Source of the DNA: Streptomyces violascens
Lineage (GTDB): Bacteria > Actinomycetota > Actinomycetes > Streptomycetales > Streptomycetaceae
Direction of reading: 5' to 3'
Assembly: GCF_014649955.1 (NCBI RefSeq)
Contig: NZ_BMUA01000005.1
Coordinates: 186,001 to 250,000 of the forward strand
Length of the DNA: 64,000 bases
Shown: positions 27,150-35,983 of the stretch, piece after piece
Position numbering within the stretch: position 1 is the stretch's first letter
Layout: every line of letters begins with the position of its first letter
Notes under the pieces: model-generated
What the model saw: the letters and a program-made list of their open reading frames with translations, nothing else
What the model was told of the DNA's origin: nothing
Databases searched by the model: none
Translations under genes and position numbers: made by a program

Positions 27150-27159
27150 TCATATATGA
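27150..27159. promoter_or_regulatory. Palindromic operator candidate for the GntR regulator
   Basis: TCATATATGA is a perfect 10-bp palindrome in a locally AT-rich spot upstream of the GntR-led operon. GntR/FCD proteins bind short palindromes of this kind. TATATGA could also overlap a -10 element. Confidence 0.55.
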
Positions 27160-27266
27160 CGTACGAAGTGCGACGCGATGAAGCTAGATCCGGGCCCGGG
27201 TTTCGTCAATGCTTCATGCAACTCCTTTGACGTATCCGGGTGTTGAGGTTTGCGTGAGCGTTCGAC

Positions 27267-28748
27267 TTAGCCTCCATTGAGCAGGTTGGGCGCCGCGCTG
27301 GCGAGTACGGATGTGACGCGCTCCCATGTCTCCAAGTCGCGCTCCATTGGCGGGAGTTCGGCGCCGTGACCGGACCCCCAGTCCTGGGCGATCGCGACCG
27401 GATCGACGCCTGACGCGGCCGATGCGGCGAGTGCGGCCGCGCCGATGGCCACCAGTTCCGTGCCGCTCGGGACGACGAGGGGCCGTCCCGACAGGCGGCG
27501 CACCGTCTCGACCCAGGTGCGGCCCCGGGCGCCGCCGCCGATGAGGCGCAGTGGCCTGGCGGCGACGGCGGGGGAGTCGGGGGCGAGGCCGCAGGCGCGC
27601 AGGACCTCGTCCAGCGCGCGCAGGACGGTGACCGCGGCGCCCTCGTAGGCGGCGCCCAGGAGTTGCTGCGGTGTGGTGGCGTGGCGCAGGCCGGTGAGCA
27701 GCCCGGCGGCGTTGGGGAGATCGGGGGTCCGTTCGCCGTCGAGGTAGGGCAGGAGTACGGCCTCGCCGCCGGGTGCCGCGTCGTCGCGGTCGAGGTCGAG
27801 CAGGGTGGCGATGCGGTCGACGGCGAGCGTGCAATTGAGGGTGCAGGCCAGCGGGAGGTAGCCACCGTCGGCCGCGGCGAATCCGCTGAGCGCGGGGTTG
27901 GCGGGCCGGGTGCGGGTCGCGGCGAAGACCGTGCCGGAGGTGCCGAGGCTGAGTACGGGGAGGTCCAGGAGTCCTGCGCCGCCGAGCCCGAGGCCCACGG
28001 CCGCGCTCATGTTGTCACCGGTCCCGGCGGCCGCGGCGACACCGGGCGGCAGCCCGAGAGCGTCGGCGGCGGACGCGGTGAGGGTGCCGACGCGGGTGCC
28101 GCCGGTCGCTGCCACGGAGGGCAGCAGCCCGGCGTCCATGCCGATGAGTTGGAGGATCTCGGGGTCGTACGCCCCGGTCGCCGTGGAGTACCAGCCGGTG
28201 CCGGAGGCGTCGCCGGGGTCGGTGGTGGCGACGCCGGTGAGCCGTTCGGTAAGGAAGTCGTGGGGCAGGCGAACTGCCGCACAACGGGCCGTAGTCGATG
28301 GCTCGTTGTCACGCAGCCAGCTCCACTTGGCGGCGGTCACCGCGGCGACTGGTACCGAACCGGTGCGCGCGGTCCAGGCGTGCGGGCCTCCGAGCGCCGC
28401 GGTGAGGACGGCGGCCTGCGGGGCCGAGCGGGTGTCGTTCCACAGCAGGGCCGGGCGCAGCGGCCGGTGGTCCGGACCCAGGATCACCAGGCCGTGCTGC
28501 TGCCCGGCGACCGCGATGCCGGTGACGGCGGACGCCGGGGCGCCCGACTCCTTCAGCCCGGCGGCGACGGCCTCCCGCAGCGCCTGCCACCACTGCTCCG
28601 GGTCGGACTCGCGGGCTCCCGCCGAGCCGTCGACGCGGTGCGGGGCGCGGCCGACGGCGAGCGTCCTTCCGGTGGCCGCGTCGGCGAACAGGGCCTTCGT
28701 GGACTGAGTGGAACTGTCCACGCCGATGACGACCGGGCTGTGCGGCAT
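27267..28748 (-). CDS. xylB: Xylulokinase (FGGY carbohydrate kinase)
   Basis: The 493-residue protein begins VVIGVDSSTQSTKALF (ATPase phosphate loop) and contains AGQQHGLVILG (MPQH-like substrate loop), LLWNDTRS, and C-terminal GGGARGRTWVETV. The start ATG follows AGAGGTG. It phosphorylates D-xylulose made by the divergent xylose isomerase. The two genes share a 196-base intergenic region with a 16-bp perfect palindrome, so joint control by a xylose-responsive repressor is likely. Confidence 0.95.
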   Translation of the reverse strand: MPHSPVVIGVDSSTQSTKALFADAATGRTLAVGRAPHRVDGSAGARESDPEQWWQALREAVAAGLKESGAPASAVTGIAVAGQQHGLVILGPDHRPLRPALLWNDTRSAPQAAVLTAALGGPHAWTARTGSVPVAAVTAAKWSWLRDNEPSTTARCAAVRLPHDFLTERLTGVATTDPGDASGTGWYSTATGAYDPEILQLIGMDAGLLPSVAATGGTRVGTLTASAADALGLPPGVAAAAGTGDNMSAAVGLGLGGAGLLDLPVLSLGTSGTVFAATRTRPANPALSGFAAADGGYLPLACTLNCTLAVDRIATLLDLDRDDAAPGGEAVLLPYLDGERTPDLPNAAGLLTGLRHATTPQQLLGAAYEGAAVTVLRALDEVLRACGLAPDSPAVAARPLRLIGGGARGRTWVETVRRLSGRPLVVPSGTELVAIGAAALAASAASGVDPVAIAQDWGSGHGAELPPMERDLETWERVTSVLASAAPNLLNGG

Positions 28749-28811
28749 CCGGGCACCTCTTTTGCGGGGTTGGAGGGGCGGGAGTGATTTGGGTGCGAGA
28801 GCAACAAATGA

Positions 28812-28827
28812 GGTGCACCGGTGCACC
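28812..28827. promoter_or_regulatory. 16-bp perfect palindrome between xylB and xylA
   Basis: GGTGCACCGGTGCACC is its own reverse complement and lies in the divergent promoter region, 64 bases from xylB and 117 from xylA. A sugar-responsive (LacI- or ROK-type) repressor site is the best guess. No such repressor gene is adjacent in this window. Confidence 0.6.
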
Positions 28828-28944
28828 AAATTAGGCGAAGCCTCGGGGTTACGGAAGCAGTCATGATCGTGCAGTATTTGCCAGGTAAGAAAACAAATAA
28901 CTCCGGCAGGAGTCGGACGGACCCGCGTGAAGGTGGCGAAGAGG

Positions 28945-30114
28945 ATGACGGAACGCTTCACCCCGACCCCCGAGGACAAGTTCTCCTTCGGTCTGTGGAC
29001 CGTGGGCTGGCAGGGGCGCGACCCGTTCGGCGACGCGACCCGCGCCGCCCTGGACCCGGTCGAGTCGGTCCAGCGCCTCGCCGAGCTCGGCGCGTACGGT
29101 GTGACTTTCCACGACGACGACCTGATCCCCTTCGGCTCCTCGGACACCGAGCGGGAGTCGCACATCAAGCGGTTCCGGCAGGCGCTCGACGCGACCGGGT
29201 TGGTCGTGCCGATGGCCACGACGAACCTCTTCACGCACCCGGTCTTCAAGGACGGCGCGTTCACGGCCAACGACCGTGACATCCGCAGGTACGCCCTGCG
29301 CAAGACGCTGCGCAACATCGATCTGGCCGTGGAGCTGGGCGCGCACACCTACGTCGCCTGGGGCGGTCGGGAAGGCGCGGAATCGGGCGCCGCGAAGGAC
29401 GTACGCGTCGCTCTCGACCGGATGAAGGAGGCCTTCGATCTCCTCGGCCAGTACGTCACCGAGCAGGGCTACGACCTGCGCTTCGCCGTCGAACCCAAGC
29501 CCAACGAGCCGCGCGGCGACATCCTGCTGCCCACGGTCGGGCACGCGCTCGCGTTCATCGAGCGGCTGGAGCGCCCGGAACTGGTCGGCGTGAACCCGGA
29601 GACCGGGCACGAGCAGATGGCCGGGCTCAACTTCACGCACGGCATCGCGCAGGCCCTGTGGGCGGGCAAGCTCTTCCACATCGACCTGAACGGCCAGTCC
29701 GGCATCAAGTACGACCAGGACCTGCGCTTCGGCTCCGGCAACCTGCGCGACGCGTTCTGGCTTGTGGACCTGCTCGAATCCGCCGGCTACACGGGCCCGA
29801 GGCACTTCGACTTCAAGCCGCCGCGCACCGAGGACATGGCCGGGGTGTGGGCATCGGCAGCCGGCAACATGCGCAACTACCTGATCCTGAAGGCGCGTTC
29901 GGCCGCCTTCCGAGCCGACCCCGAGGTGCGCGAGGCCCTGCGCGCGGCCCGCCTGCACGACCTGGCCCGCCCCACCGCCGAGGACGGCCTCGCCGGACTG
30001 CTCGCGGACCGGACCGCCTTCGAGGACTTCGACGCCGAGGAAGCGGGCGAGCGGGGCATGGCCTTCGAGCACTTGGACCAACTGGCCCTGGACCACCTGC
30101 TGGGCGCCCGCTGA
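28945..30114 (+). CDS. xylA: Xylose isomerase
   Basis: The ATG at 28945 follows GAAGGTGG and gives 389 residues, the usual actinobacterial length. Class I signatures are present: [23 protein letters not shown] (catalytic His), VAWGGREG, the metal ligands in [12 protein letters not shown] and [20 protein letters not shown] and [11 protein letters not shown]. It interconverts D-xylose and D-xylulose in the cytosol. It is divergent from xylB rather than co-directional, as is common in Streptomyces. Confidence 0.97.
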   Translation: MTERFTPTPEDKFSFGLWTVGWQGRDPFGDATRAALDPVESVQRLAELGAYGVTFHDDDLIPFGSSDTERESHIKRFRQALDATGLVVPMATTNLFTHPVFKDGAFTANDRDIRRYALRKTLRNIDLAVELGAHTYVAWGGREGAESGAAKDVRVALDRMKEAFDLLGQYVTEQGYDLRFAVEPKPNEPRGDILLPTVGHALAFIERLERPELVGVNPETGHEQMAGLNFTHGIAQALWAGKLFHIDLNGQSGIKYDQDLRFGSGNLRDAFWLVDLLESAGYTGPRHFDFKPPRTEDMAGVWASAAGNMRNYLILKARSAAFRADPEVREALRAARLHDLARPTAEDGLAGLLADRTAFEDFDAEEAGERGMAFEHLDQLALDHLLGAR

Positions 30115-30204
30115 AACGGCCTGCCCCACGTGCCGTCCGCAGGATTGGGGAGGGCTGCACCTGCAGCAGATGACGGCGTTCGGCCTGCCCAGGGTCCGGT
30201 CCGC

Positions 30205-30738
30205 TCAGGGCTGTTCGGCCCACTCGGCCGCACATGGCATGCAGGTGCGAGTCAGCACGCGAGTGGTACTGCCGTCCTTCTCGGTCACGTCCCGGACGGG
30301 CTCGAAGCCGATCCCGGCCAGCAACCTCAGCGAGGCGGTGTTCGGTTCGGCCACGGTGGCGTGGACCTCGGTCAGGCCGAGTGTGCCGAAGCCGTACGTG
30401 ACCAGGGCCTCGGCCACCTCCGTCCCCAGGCCCGAGCCCCATGCCGAGGGGGCCAGCGCGTAGATGATTTCGTGGCCCCGGACCACATCGGTCGGCTTGA
30501 TCTCGGCGTGCCCGATCAGCAGGCCGTCCCTGCGAACGGCCCAGACATCGAACAGCTCCTGGGCGTAGACCTTCGTGAAGATCCGCCCGAACAGAGCGCG
30601 GTCCTCGGCCTCGGTGGTCGGCCCGTCGCCCATCCACTGCGACACCCTCCCGTCCTGGAACAGCGCCGTGAAGCCCTCTTCGTCCTCGGGGGCATAGGGC
30701 TCCAGGAGCAGTCGCTCAGTGCGCAGAGTCGGGGTCAT
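30205..30738 (-). CDS. GNAT family N-acetyltransferase (RimJ/RimL type)
   Basis: The 177-residue protein from the ATG at 30738 begins LRTERLLLEPYAPEDEEGF, the typical RimJ/RimL-like start. It carries the acetyl-CoA loop in WGSGLGTEVAEALV and VAEPNTASLRLLAGIGFEPV near the end. It probably acetylates an amine on a protein N-terminus or small molecule. No clear Shine-Dalgarno is visible, so the start is chosen on family alignment. It converges with xylA. Confidence 0.88.
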   Translation of the reverse strand: MTPTLRTERLLLEPYAPEDEEGFTALFQDGRVSQWMGDGPTTEAEDRALFGRIFTKVYAQELFDVWAVRRDGLLIGHAEIKPTDVVRGHEIIYALAPSAWGSGLGTEVAEALVTYGFGTLGLTEVHATVAEPNTASLRLLAGIGFEPVRDVTEKDGSTTRVLTRTCMPCAAEWAEQP

Positions 30739-30839
30739 GGACGGCGACGGTACGCACCGGACACCGGGCCCGCAATCCACTTTCACCAGCGTGAACGTCG
30801 GGTCGTGACCCACCTCGGCCCGGCGCGGGTCGGCCACGG

Positions 30840-30867
30840 TTGCCCGGATGGGAGCCATGCCTAGCAT
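30840..30867 (+). promoter_or_regulatory. Candidate promoter for a leaderless transcript
   Basis: TTGCCC and TAGCAT are separated by 16 bases and fit the HrdB-type TTGNCN/TANNNT pattern. The GTG at 30875 lies seven bases after the -10 element, which would make it the transcription start. Confidence 0.4.
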
Positions 30868-30874
30868 GTGCATC

Positions 30875-31855
30875 GTGAATCTTCAGAAGCTGATGGCACA
30901 ACAGACAGGCCTTCGCGACGTCCCGGCCGTGGCGGCGGGTTGCTCGGTGGCAGGCGCTCGTACGACAGCCACCCTCGGGCCGGACACCGTGACCGCGGAA
31001 TCCTGTTTCCGGATCGCGTCGCTGACGAAAGTCTTCACCTCCACGGCACTGCTCCGCACCCTGCGGGACCAGGGGGTGCCACTGGACACCCCTGTGGTCG
31101 AACTGCTCCCCGGCCTCGCGCCGGACTGGCGGGCCGACAGCAGTATCAGCGTGGCGCAGATCCTGGGTCAGGTCTCCGGTCTGCGCGAATCGGTGGACGG
31201 GGGGACGGCGGCCGCGCTGGGCGACGGGGACGGCGCGCTCCTGGAGGCCGCCCGGCTCGTGGTCCGCGCGGGGAACGAGCGGGAGCCGGGCCGGCAGTGG
31301 TCGTACTACAACGGCAACTACTTCCTCGCCGGCTCGGTCCTCGCGGCCCTGAACGGCACGACCTACGAGAACGCGTTGGAAGGAAGCCTGCTCGGACCCT
31401 GGGGCTTCGCGCGGACGGGTTTCGAGACCCCGGCGACGTCCGACACCGTCACCGGGTGGAGCGGCACGACCCGCCTCCCGCCGCTCGGGTACCCCCGCGC
31501 CCGTCGGCCCAGCGGTGGCCTGTGGTCCTCGGTGCGGGATCTGCTGGCCGTCGGCGAGGGCCTGCTCGGGGACCGGGCCCTCCTGGAGGAGATCCGCCGT
31601 CCGCGTACGCGGCCCGACGACCCCATGCCCTACGGACTCGGATGGGCGCTGGGCCCGTCGGGCCAGATGTATCTCAACGGACGGCTGCCCGGCTACCGGG
31701 CCGCCATGGTCCTGATCCCGGACCGGGACCATGTGAGCGTGGCCCTCGCCAACCAGGAGACCGCCCTGCCAGCCTTGGCGCGCCTGCTCAGCGACATGCA
31801 ACAACCCCTGACGGGGGACGACATGGCCAAGGCGGTCGACGAATTCGCGGCGTGA
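30875..31855 (+). CDS. Serine hydrolase, beta-lactamase/DD-peptidase (class C) family
   Basis: The product is about 326 residues from the GTG at 30875; in-frame ATGs at 30848, 30857 and 30866 are alternatives. It has the SxxK nucleophile motif in ASLTKVFTS (~50), the YxN motif in SYYNGNYFL, and a C-terminal LNGRLPGY in place of a KTG box, i.e. HTG/NGR-like. No signal peptide is visible, so it is probably cytosolic, as in esterase EstB-like or other unannotated class C relatives. The substrate is unknown. Confidence 0.88.
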   Translation: MNLQKLMAQQTGLRDVPAVAAGCSVAGARTTATLGPDTVTAESCFRIASLTKVFTSTALLRTLRDQGVPLDTPVVELLPGLAPDWRADSSISVAQILGQVSGLRESVDGGTAAALGDGDGALLEAARLVVRAGNEREPGRQWSYYNGNYFLAGSVLAALNGTTYENALEGSLLGPWGFARTGFETPATSDTVTGWSGTTRLPPLGYPRARRPSGGLWSSVRDLLAVGEGLLGDRALLEEIRRPRTRPDDPMPYGLGWALGPSGQMYLNGRLPGYRAAMVLIPDRDHVSVALANQETALPALARLLSDMQQPLTGDDMAKAVDEFAA

Positions 31856-31918
31856 CGTCCATCTTGCCCCGCTGCCCGCTGCCCGCTGCCTCAGCCCGGG
31901 GCGGACGTCCTTCGTCGC

Positions 31919-32503
31919 TCACTGCTCGCCGCTGAAGCGCCACGCTTCGATGTCGCGGTAGTGGATGGGTCCCGGGCCCCGTCCGATGTTGCTCGCCACC
32001 AGGTGCAAGCGTTCGGCTTCCCACTCCCGACCGCCGAAGCCGGCGAGGTCGGAGGCCACGTTCACCACGCTGGAGGGATCGTCGCGGCGGGACCGGGCGA
32101 GTGTCAGATGGGGACGCAGCGGCCGGTCCTCGAAGACGACGCCGCACTCCTTGACCACGCTGCGGACATCGGCCGTGAGCCGGTGCAACCCGTCGAGGTC
32201 GCCATCGATCCCGCTCCACAGCACCCGCTCGTCGAAGTGCCCGCCGCCGCGCAGCGACAGCCGCAGGGGACGGCGCGCTGCCGCGAGATCCGCGAGGGGC
32301 TGCTGGAGGAGCGGGGCGGTTTCGACCGGGAGCTCGCCGAGGAAGGCCAGCGTGATGTGCCAGTCCTCGATGCGGTTCCACCGCAGGCGCGGGTACGCCT
32401 CGTAGGCGGGCCGCAGCGCTCGCGCCAGCTCTTCCTTCGCGTCGTCGGGCGGGGCGAGCGCTATGAAAACGCGGACGGTCGCGGGCTGAATCTGTTCGTT
32501 CAC
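31919..32503 (-). CDS. thpR: RNA 2',3'-cyclic phosphodiesterase (2H family)
   Basis: The 194-residue protein has the two 2H motifs HITLAFLG (~47) and HLTLAR (~132), plus RVFIALAPPDDAKEEL at the start. This is the LigT/ThpR family that opens 2',3'-cyclic phosphates on RNA ends. The GTG at 32503 is the best start; the Shine-Dalgarno is weak. The gene is solitary, converging with the serine hydrolase. Confidence 0.9.
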   Translation of the reverse strand: MNEQIQPATVRVFIALAPPDDAKEELARALRPAYEAYPRLRWNRIEDWHITLAFLGELPVETAPLLQQPLADLAAARRPLRLSLRGGGHFDERVLWSGIDGDLDGLHRLTADVRSVVKECGVVFEDRPLRPHLTLARSRRDDPSSVVNVASDLAGFGGREWEAERLHLVASNIGRGPGPIHYRDIEAWRFSGEQ

Positions 32504-32748
32504 GTAGCACTTCGTACACCACGGGCCGCGTGAACGGTCGCAGGCCCCTGCCCCGCATGCTTCAGAGGGCCCGCACGCGTCAGGACGCCTGCCCGCGTCA
32601 CGAAGGCCGCCCGCCTTCATCCACCGGTGGGCCGACCGGAACCATGTGGCAGGGTGGCGGCCATGGTCAGGACAGCACAGCCGCCTGTGTACACCTGCCG
32701 AACCGAGGCGCGCACCTCCGCCGCACCCGTCACACACAGAGGAGTCCC

Positions 32749-34062
32749 ATGTCCGTCGTGATCCGACAGCCGGGCGTCGTCCTGACCGACCATCTCTTCC
32801 AGGTGCCGCTGGACCACGATGTACCGCAGGGCGAGCAGATCGAGGTGTACGCCCGTGAGGTCGTCGCGGCCGGCAAGGAGCGCGCGGAACTCCCCTGGCT
32901 GCTCTACCTCCAGGGCGGTCCCGGCGGGCGGGCGGCCCGTCCGGTGGGCCGGGACACCTGGCTGGACCGGGCACTGGAGGACTACCGGGTCCTGCTCCTG
33001 GACCAGCGCGGCACGGGACGCTCGACCCCGGCGACCCGGCAGACCCTGCCCCTGCGCGGCAGCGCCGCGGCGCAGGCCGAGTACCTCTCCCACTTCCGCG
33101 CCGACTCGATCGTCCGCGACGCCGAACTGATCCGCCGTCAGCTGCTCGGTGACGAGGGACGGTGGAGTCTGCTCGGCCAGAGCTTCGGCGGCTTCTGCAC
33201 CCTCACGTACCTGTCTCTGGCCCCCGAGGGGCTGCGCGAGGCGCTGGTCACCGGCGGTCTGGCGGGTCTGCGCAGCAGCGCGGCGGATGTGTACCGGGCG
33301 GCCTACCCTCGGGTCGCCCGCAAGAACGCCGCCCACTACGCGCGCTACCCCGAGGATGTCGAGGCCGTGCGCCGGGTCGCCGAGCACCTGCTCGCCGCCC
33401 CCGCCGAGCTGCCCGGCGGTGGCCGGTTGACCGTGCGGGCCTTCCAGTCGCTCGGCCTGATGCTCGGCACCGGCAACGGCTCCGACCTCCTGCACTACCT
33501 GCTTGAGGACGCCTGGGTCCATGGCGTCTCCGGGCCCGAGCTGTCCGACACCTTCCTGGCGGGCGTCCAGTCGAAGCTCTCGTTCGCCGAGGGCCCGCTC
33601 TACGCCGTACTGCACGAATCCATCTACGGGCAGCGGTCGGTGGACCCCGGGCCGACCGGCTGGGCCGCCGAGCAAGTACGCGCGGAATTCCCCGAGTTCG
33701 ACGCGGCTCAGGCGCTGACGGGCGACGCCCCGATGCTGTTCACCGGAGAGATGATCTATCCCTGGATGTTCGAGACCGACCCGGCGTTGCGCCCACTGCG
33801 AGAGACGGCAAACCTGCTGGCCGGCCGCACGGACTGGCCCGACCTGTACGCCCCCGACGCCCTGGCGGCCAACCGGGTCCCGGTGTTCGCAGCCGTCTAC
33901 CACGACGACATGTACGTGGACACCGCCGACTCGCTGGCCACCGCCGACGCGGTACGCGGCCTGCGGACGTGGGTGACCAACGAGTGGGAGCACGACGGCC
34001 TGCGAGTCAGCGACGGCAAGGTTCTGGACCGGCTCATCGGCATGGCCCAGGGGCGGCTGTAG
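32749..34062 (+). CDS. Alpha/beta hydrolase, S33 proline iminopeptidase-like
   Basis: The ATG at 32749 follows AGAGGAG and gives 437 residues. The oxyanion loop LQGGPGGRA, the DQRGTGRS strand, the nucleophile elbow GQSFGGF, an acid in YHDDMYVD and the His in EWEHDGLR are all present. This is the prolyl aminopeptidase type with a long cap (~180-330). It has no signal peptide. It should release N-terminal proline or a related residue from peptides in the cytosol. Confidence 0.92.
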   Translation: MSVVIRQPGVVLTDHLFQVPLDHDVPQGEQIEVYAREVVAAGKERAELPWLLYLQGGPGGRAARPVGRDTWLDRALEDYRVLLLDQRGTGRSTPATRQTLPLRGSAAAQAEYLSHFRADSIVRDAELIRRQLLGDEGRWSLLGQSFGGFCTLTYLSLAPEGLREALVTGGLAGLRSSAADVYRAAYPRVARKNAAHYARYPEDVEAVRRVAEHLLAAPAELPGGGRLTVRAFQSLGLMLGTGNGSDLLHYLLEDAWVHGVSGPELSDTFLAGVQSKLSFAEGPLYAVLHESIYGQRSVDPGPTGWAAEQVRAEFPEFDAAQALTGDAPMLFTGEMIYPWMFETDPALRPLRETANLLAGRTDWPDLYAPDALAANRVPVFAAVYHDDMYVDTADSLATADAVRGLRTWVTNEWEHDGLRVSDGKVLDRLIGMAQGRL

Positions 34063-34348
34063 GGCAACCGACCGGGAGAACCAGCCCGTGCCGAGCGCCG
34101 CGAATGGCGGGCAACTCGGGCTCGGAGCAGGGGGGTTGGGAAGCTGGGTGCCGTAGTTCGTGGCCGTTCAGTCAGAGGGAACACTCGCCCGCCCTGCTCA
34201 CGGAGCTTCGGCGTCTCGGCGCGTACCCATCGATCGTCGGCATGAGTGACGACGACCCAGGGCGACCGGGGGCTCCGTGAAGGCGGGGGTGTTCATGGGA
34301 CGGTTCCTTGCACGTGGCCCTTGCCTGCGCCGAGCCGGTCCGCTCGGG

Positions 34349-34951
34349 TCAGTAGAGGCTGGAGAAGAGCACGGCCACGAACCGGGCCGGTTCGTCGGTG
34401 TCGTTGCGGAAGCTGTGCGGATAGCCGGCCGACCACTGGGCACAGTCGCCCGCGCGCAGTTCGTGGTCGCTGCCGTTGTACCGGGCGATCACGGTGCCCT
34501 CGGTCATCACGATGAGATCGGAACCCTCGTGCTGGAGATCCTCCAACAGGCCCGAGTGCGGCTCGAAGTCGGCGGTGAGGACCTGGTACCCGAGTTCGGG
34601 CAGGCGCTGCACGCGGTAACGCACACCGGGGGCCCGGTCGAACGACTCCTGGTCCTTCGCGGGAAAGACGGACGGCGTGGAACGCCCCCGTGAGAAGCCC
34701 AGGAACGAACCCACGTCGTGCCCGAAGACCTTGGCCAGGCGGCCGAGCCGCTCCAGGGCGATGTCGGTCTCACCACGTTCGAGGGCGGCGAGGAACGACA
34801 CCGAAAGGCCGCATTCGGCCGCGACCTGACGCAAAGACATGTCTTTGTGGGTACGGAGCCGGCGGAGCACCTCACCGGGGCGCGGGAAGCCCAGCTCGGG
34901 GTCGCGGGCTGCCGAGCCGGGGGAGGGTTCCGGCGGCGGGGGAATGCTCAT
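34349..34951 (-). CDS. XRE family regulator with C-terminal cupin
   Basis: The 200-residue protein has an N-terminal helix-turn-helix (LRRLRTHKDMSLRQVAAECG, then SVSFLAALERGETD) and a C-terminal cupin_2 barrel (~125-198: HEGSDLIVMTEGTVIARYNG, WSAGYPHSFRND). Such MerR-unrelated XRE-cupin proteins (PuuR/SutR type) typically sense a small metabolite such as an amino acid or polyamine. Its ATG overlaps the LuxR-type gene's stop (ATGA), so the two regulators are translationally coupled. The pair is divergent from an EamA exporter and an ATP-grasp gene. Confidence 0.9.
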   Translation of the reverse strand: MSIPPPPEPSPGSAARDPELGFPRPGEVLRRLRTHKDMSLRQVAAECGLSVSFLAALERGETDIALERLGRLAKVFGHDVGSFLGFSRGRSTPSVFPAKDQESFDRAPGVRYRVQRLPELGYQVLTADFEPHSGLLEDLQHEGSDLIVMTEGTVIARYNGSDHELRAGDCAQWSAGYPHSFRNDTDEPARFVAVLFSSLY

Positions 34952-35805
34952 GGATGCATCCTAGAGAGGCGTCGGGCCCTGACGGGCGGGGAGCAGGGGC
35001 CGGCGTCCTCGGCCGGGCCGAGCAGGCCGGAGCGGGTGATGAGGACGCCGAGTTGAAAACGGCTCCGCGCCCCCAGCTCCTGGTAGAGCTTGGCGATGTG
35101 GTTGCGGCAGGTGCGCACGCTGACCCCGAGGCGCCGCGCGATCATCGCATCGGTCTGCCCCTCCGCGAGGAGCACGACGATGGTCCGGCGCATGCCGGAG
35201 AGCGACTCGCCGGCCTGGGCCGCGCGGATTCGACCGTCGAAGGGCATCGCGGTCACCCACATCCGCTCGAACACCTCCGACATGAAGTGCACGATGCCGG
35301 GCTGTGAGACGGCCACGGCGCTCTGCCCGTCGGCGCGGGGAATCAGCGCGGTTTCCCGGTCGAAGACCACCATGGGAGAGAGGGGGCCGCTCGACATACG
35401 GGCTTCCCCGCCTCCGTCGATGGGGCGCGCCACGCCCGTGCGGGTCGCCGTGCCGTGGCGCGCGGTGTGCCGAAGGATCGTCCGTACCTTGACGCCGCGC
35501 TCAAGGAGCGAGGCGAGTGGCTCCGTCATCTCAAGGAGAGTGCTGTCGGGCCGCCGGCCGTCGCCGGTCCGGGCGAGCAGGAGCTCGTGGCGGCACCTCG
35601 TCGCGGACGTCACGAGCCAGTCGCGGATGGCGTTCACGCCGATGACGGGCCGGCAGCCGTCGGAGGCGTACGCGGTGAGCGTCTCGGCGGTCCTAGTCGG
35701 GCTCAACGCCTCCTCGCTGACCGCGAGTCGGCAGAGCCCTTCCTGATCTCGGTCTTGCGCCTCGGTCAACTGGCGTGCTTGCCGCGGATCAAGGTCTGTG
35801 TTCAT
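34948..35805 (-). CDS. LuxR-type HTH regulator with TrmB-like sensor region
   Basis: The product is 285 residues from an ATG at 35805 behind GGGGGATCG. The C-terminal ~65 residues form a LuxR-type helix-turn-helix (LLAEGQTDAMIARRLGVSVR, TCRNHIAKLYQELGARSRFQ). The N-terminal ~190 residues have the phospholipase-D-like arrangement seen in Streptomyces TrmB/LuxR regulators (LLERGVKVRTILRHTA, MVVFDRETALIP). It is the first gene of a two-regulator operon with the XRE-cupin protein and faces the exporter gene across a 178-base promoter region. Confidence 0.85.
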   Translation of the reverse strand: MNTDLDPRQARQLTEAQDRDQEGLCRLAVSEEALSPTRTAETLTAYASDGCRPVIGVNAIRDWLVTSATRCRHELLLARTGDGRRPDSTLLEMTEPLASLLERGVKVRTILRHTARHGTATRTGVARPIDGGGEARMSSGPLSPMVVFDRETALIPRADGQSAVAVSQPGIVHFMSEVFERMWVTAMPFDGRIRAAQAGESLSGMRRTIVVLLAEGQTDAMIARRLGVSVRTCRNHIAKLYQELGARSRFQLGVLITRSGLLGPAEDAGPCSPPVRARRLSRMHP

Positions 35806-35983
35806 CGATCCCCCAGTCGTGTCCCGGTGTGCAGCTTGCTGCAAGTAGGGCTGTGGCCCATGCGCTTGGACAGTATCTTGCACTAGCGTGCGTTTTAAAG
35901 CACAGACCGCACAGATGCCCCGCTCCACGCGGCGAACCGAACGACGGTGGGCCGTGGAGCCTCACAGAGCGCCGGGAGATGCC

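Noticed and set aside
31871..31892. GCTGCCC tandem copies as a regulatory repeat
   Set aside because: Only about three short copies just after a stop codon, with no nearby target; probably simple-sequence slippage.
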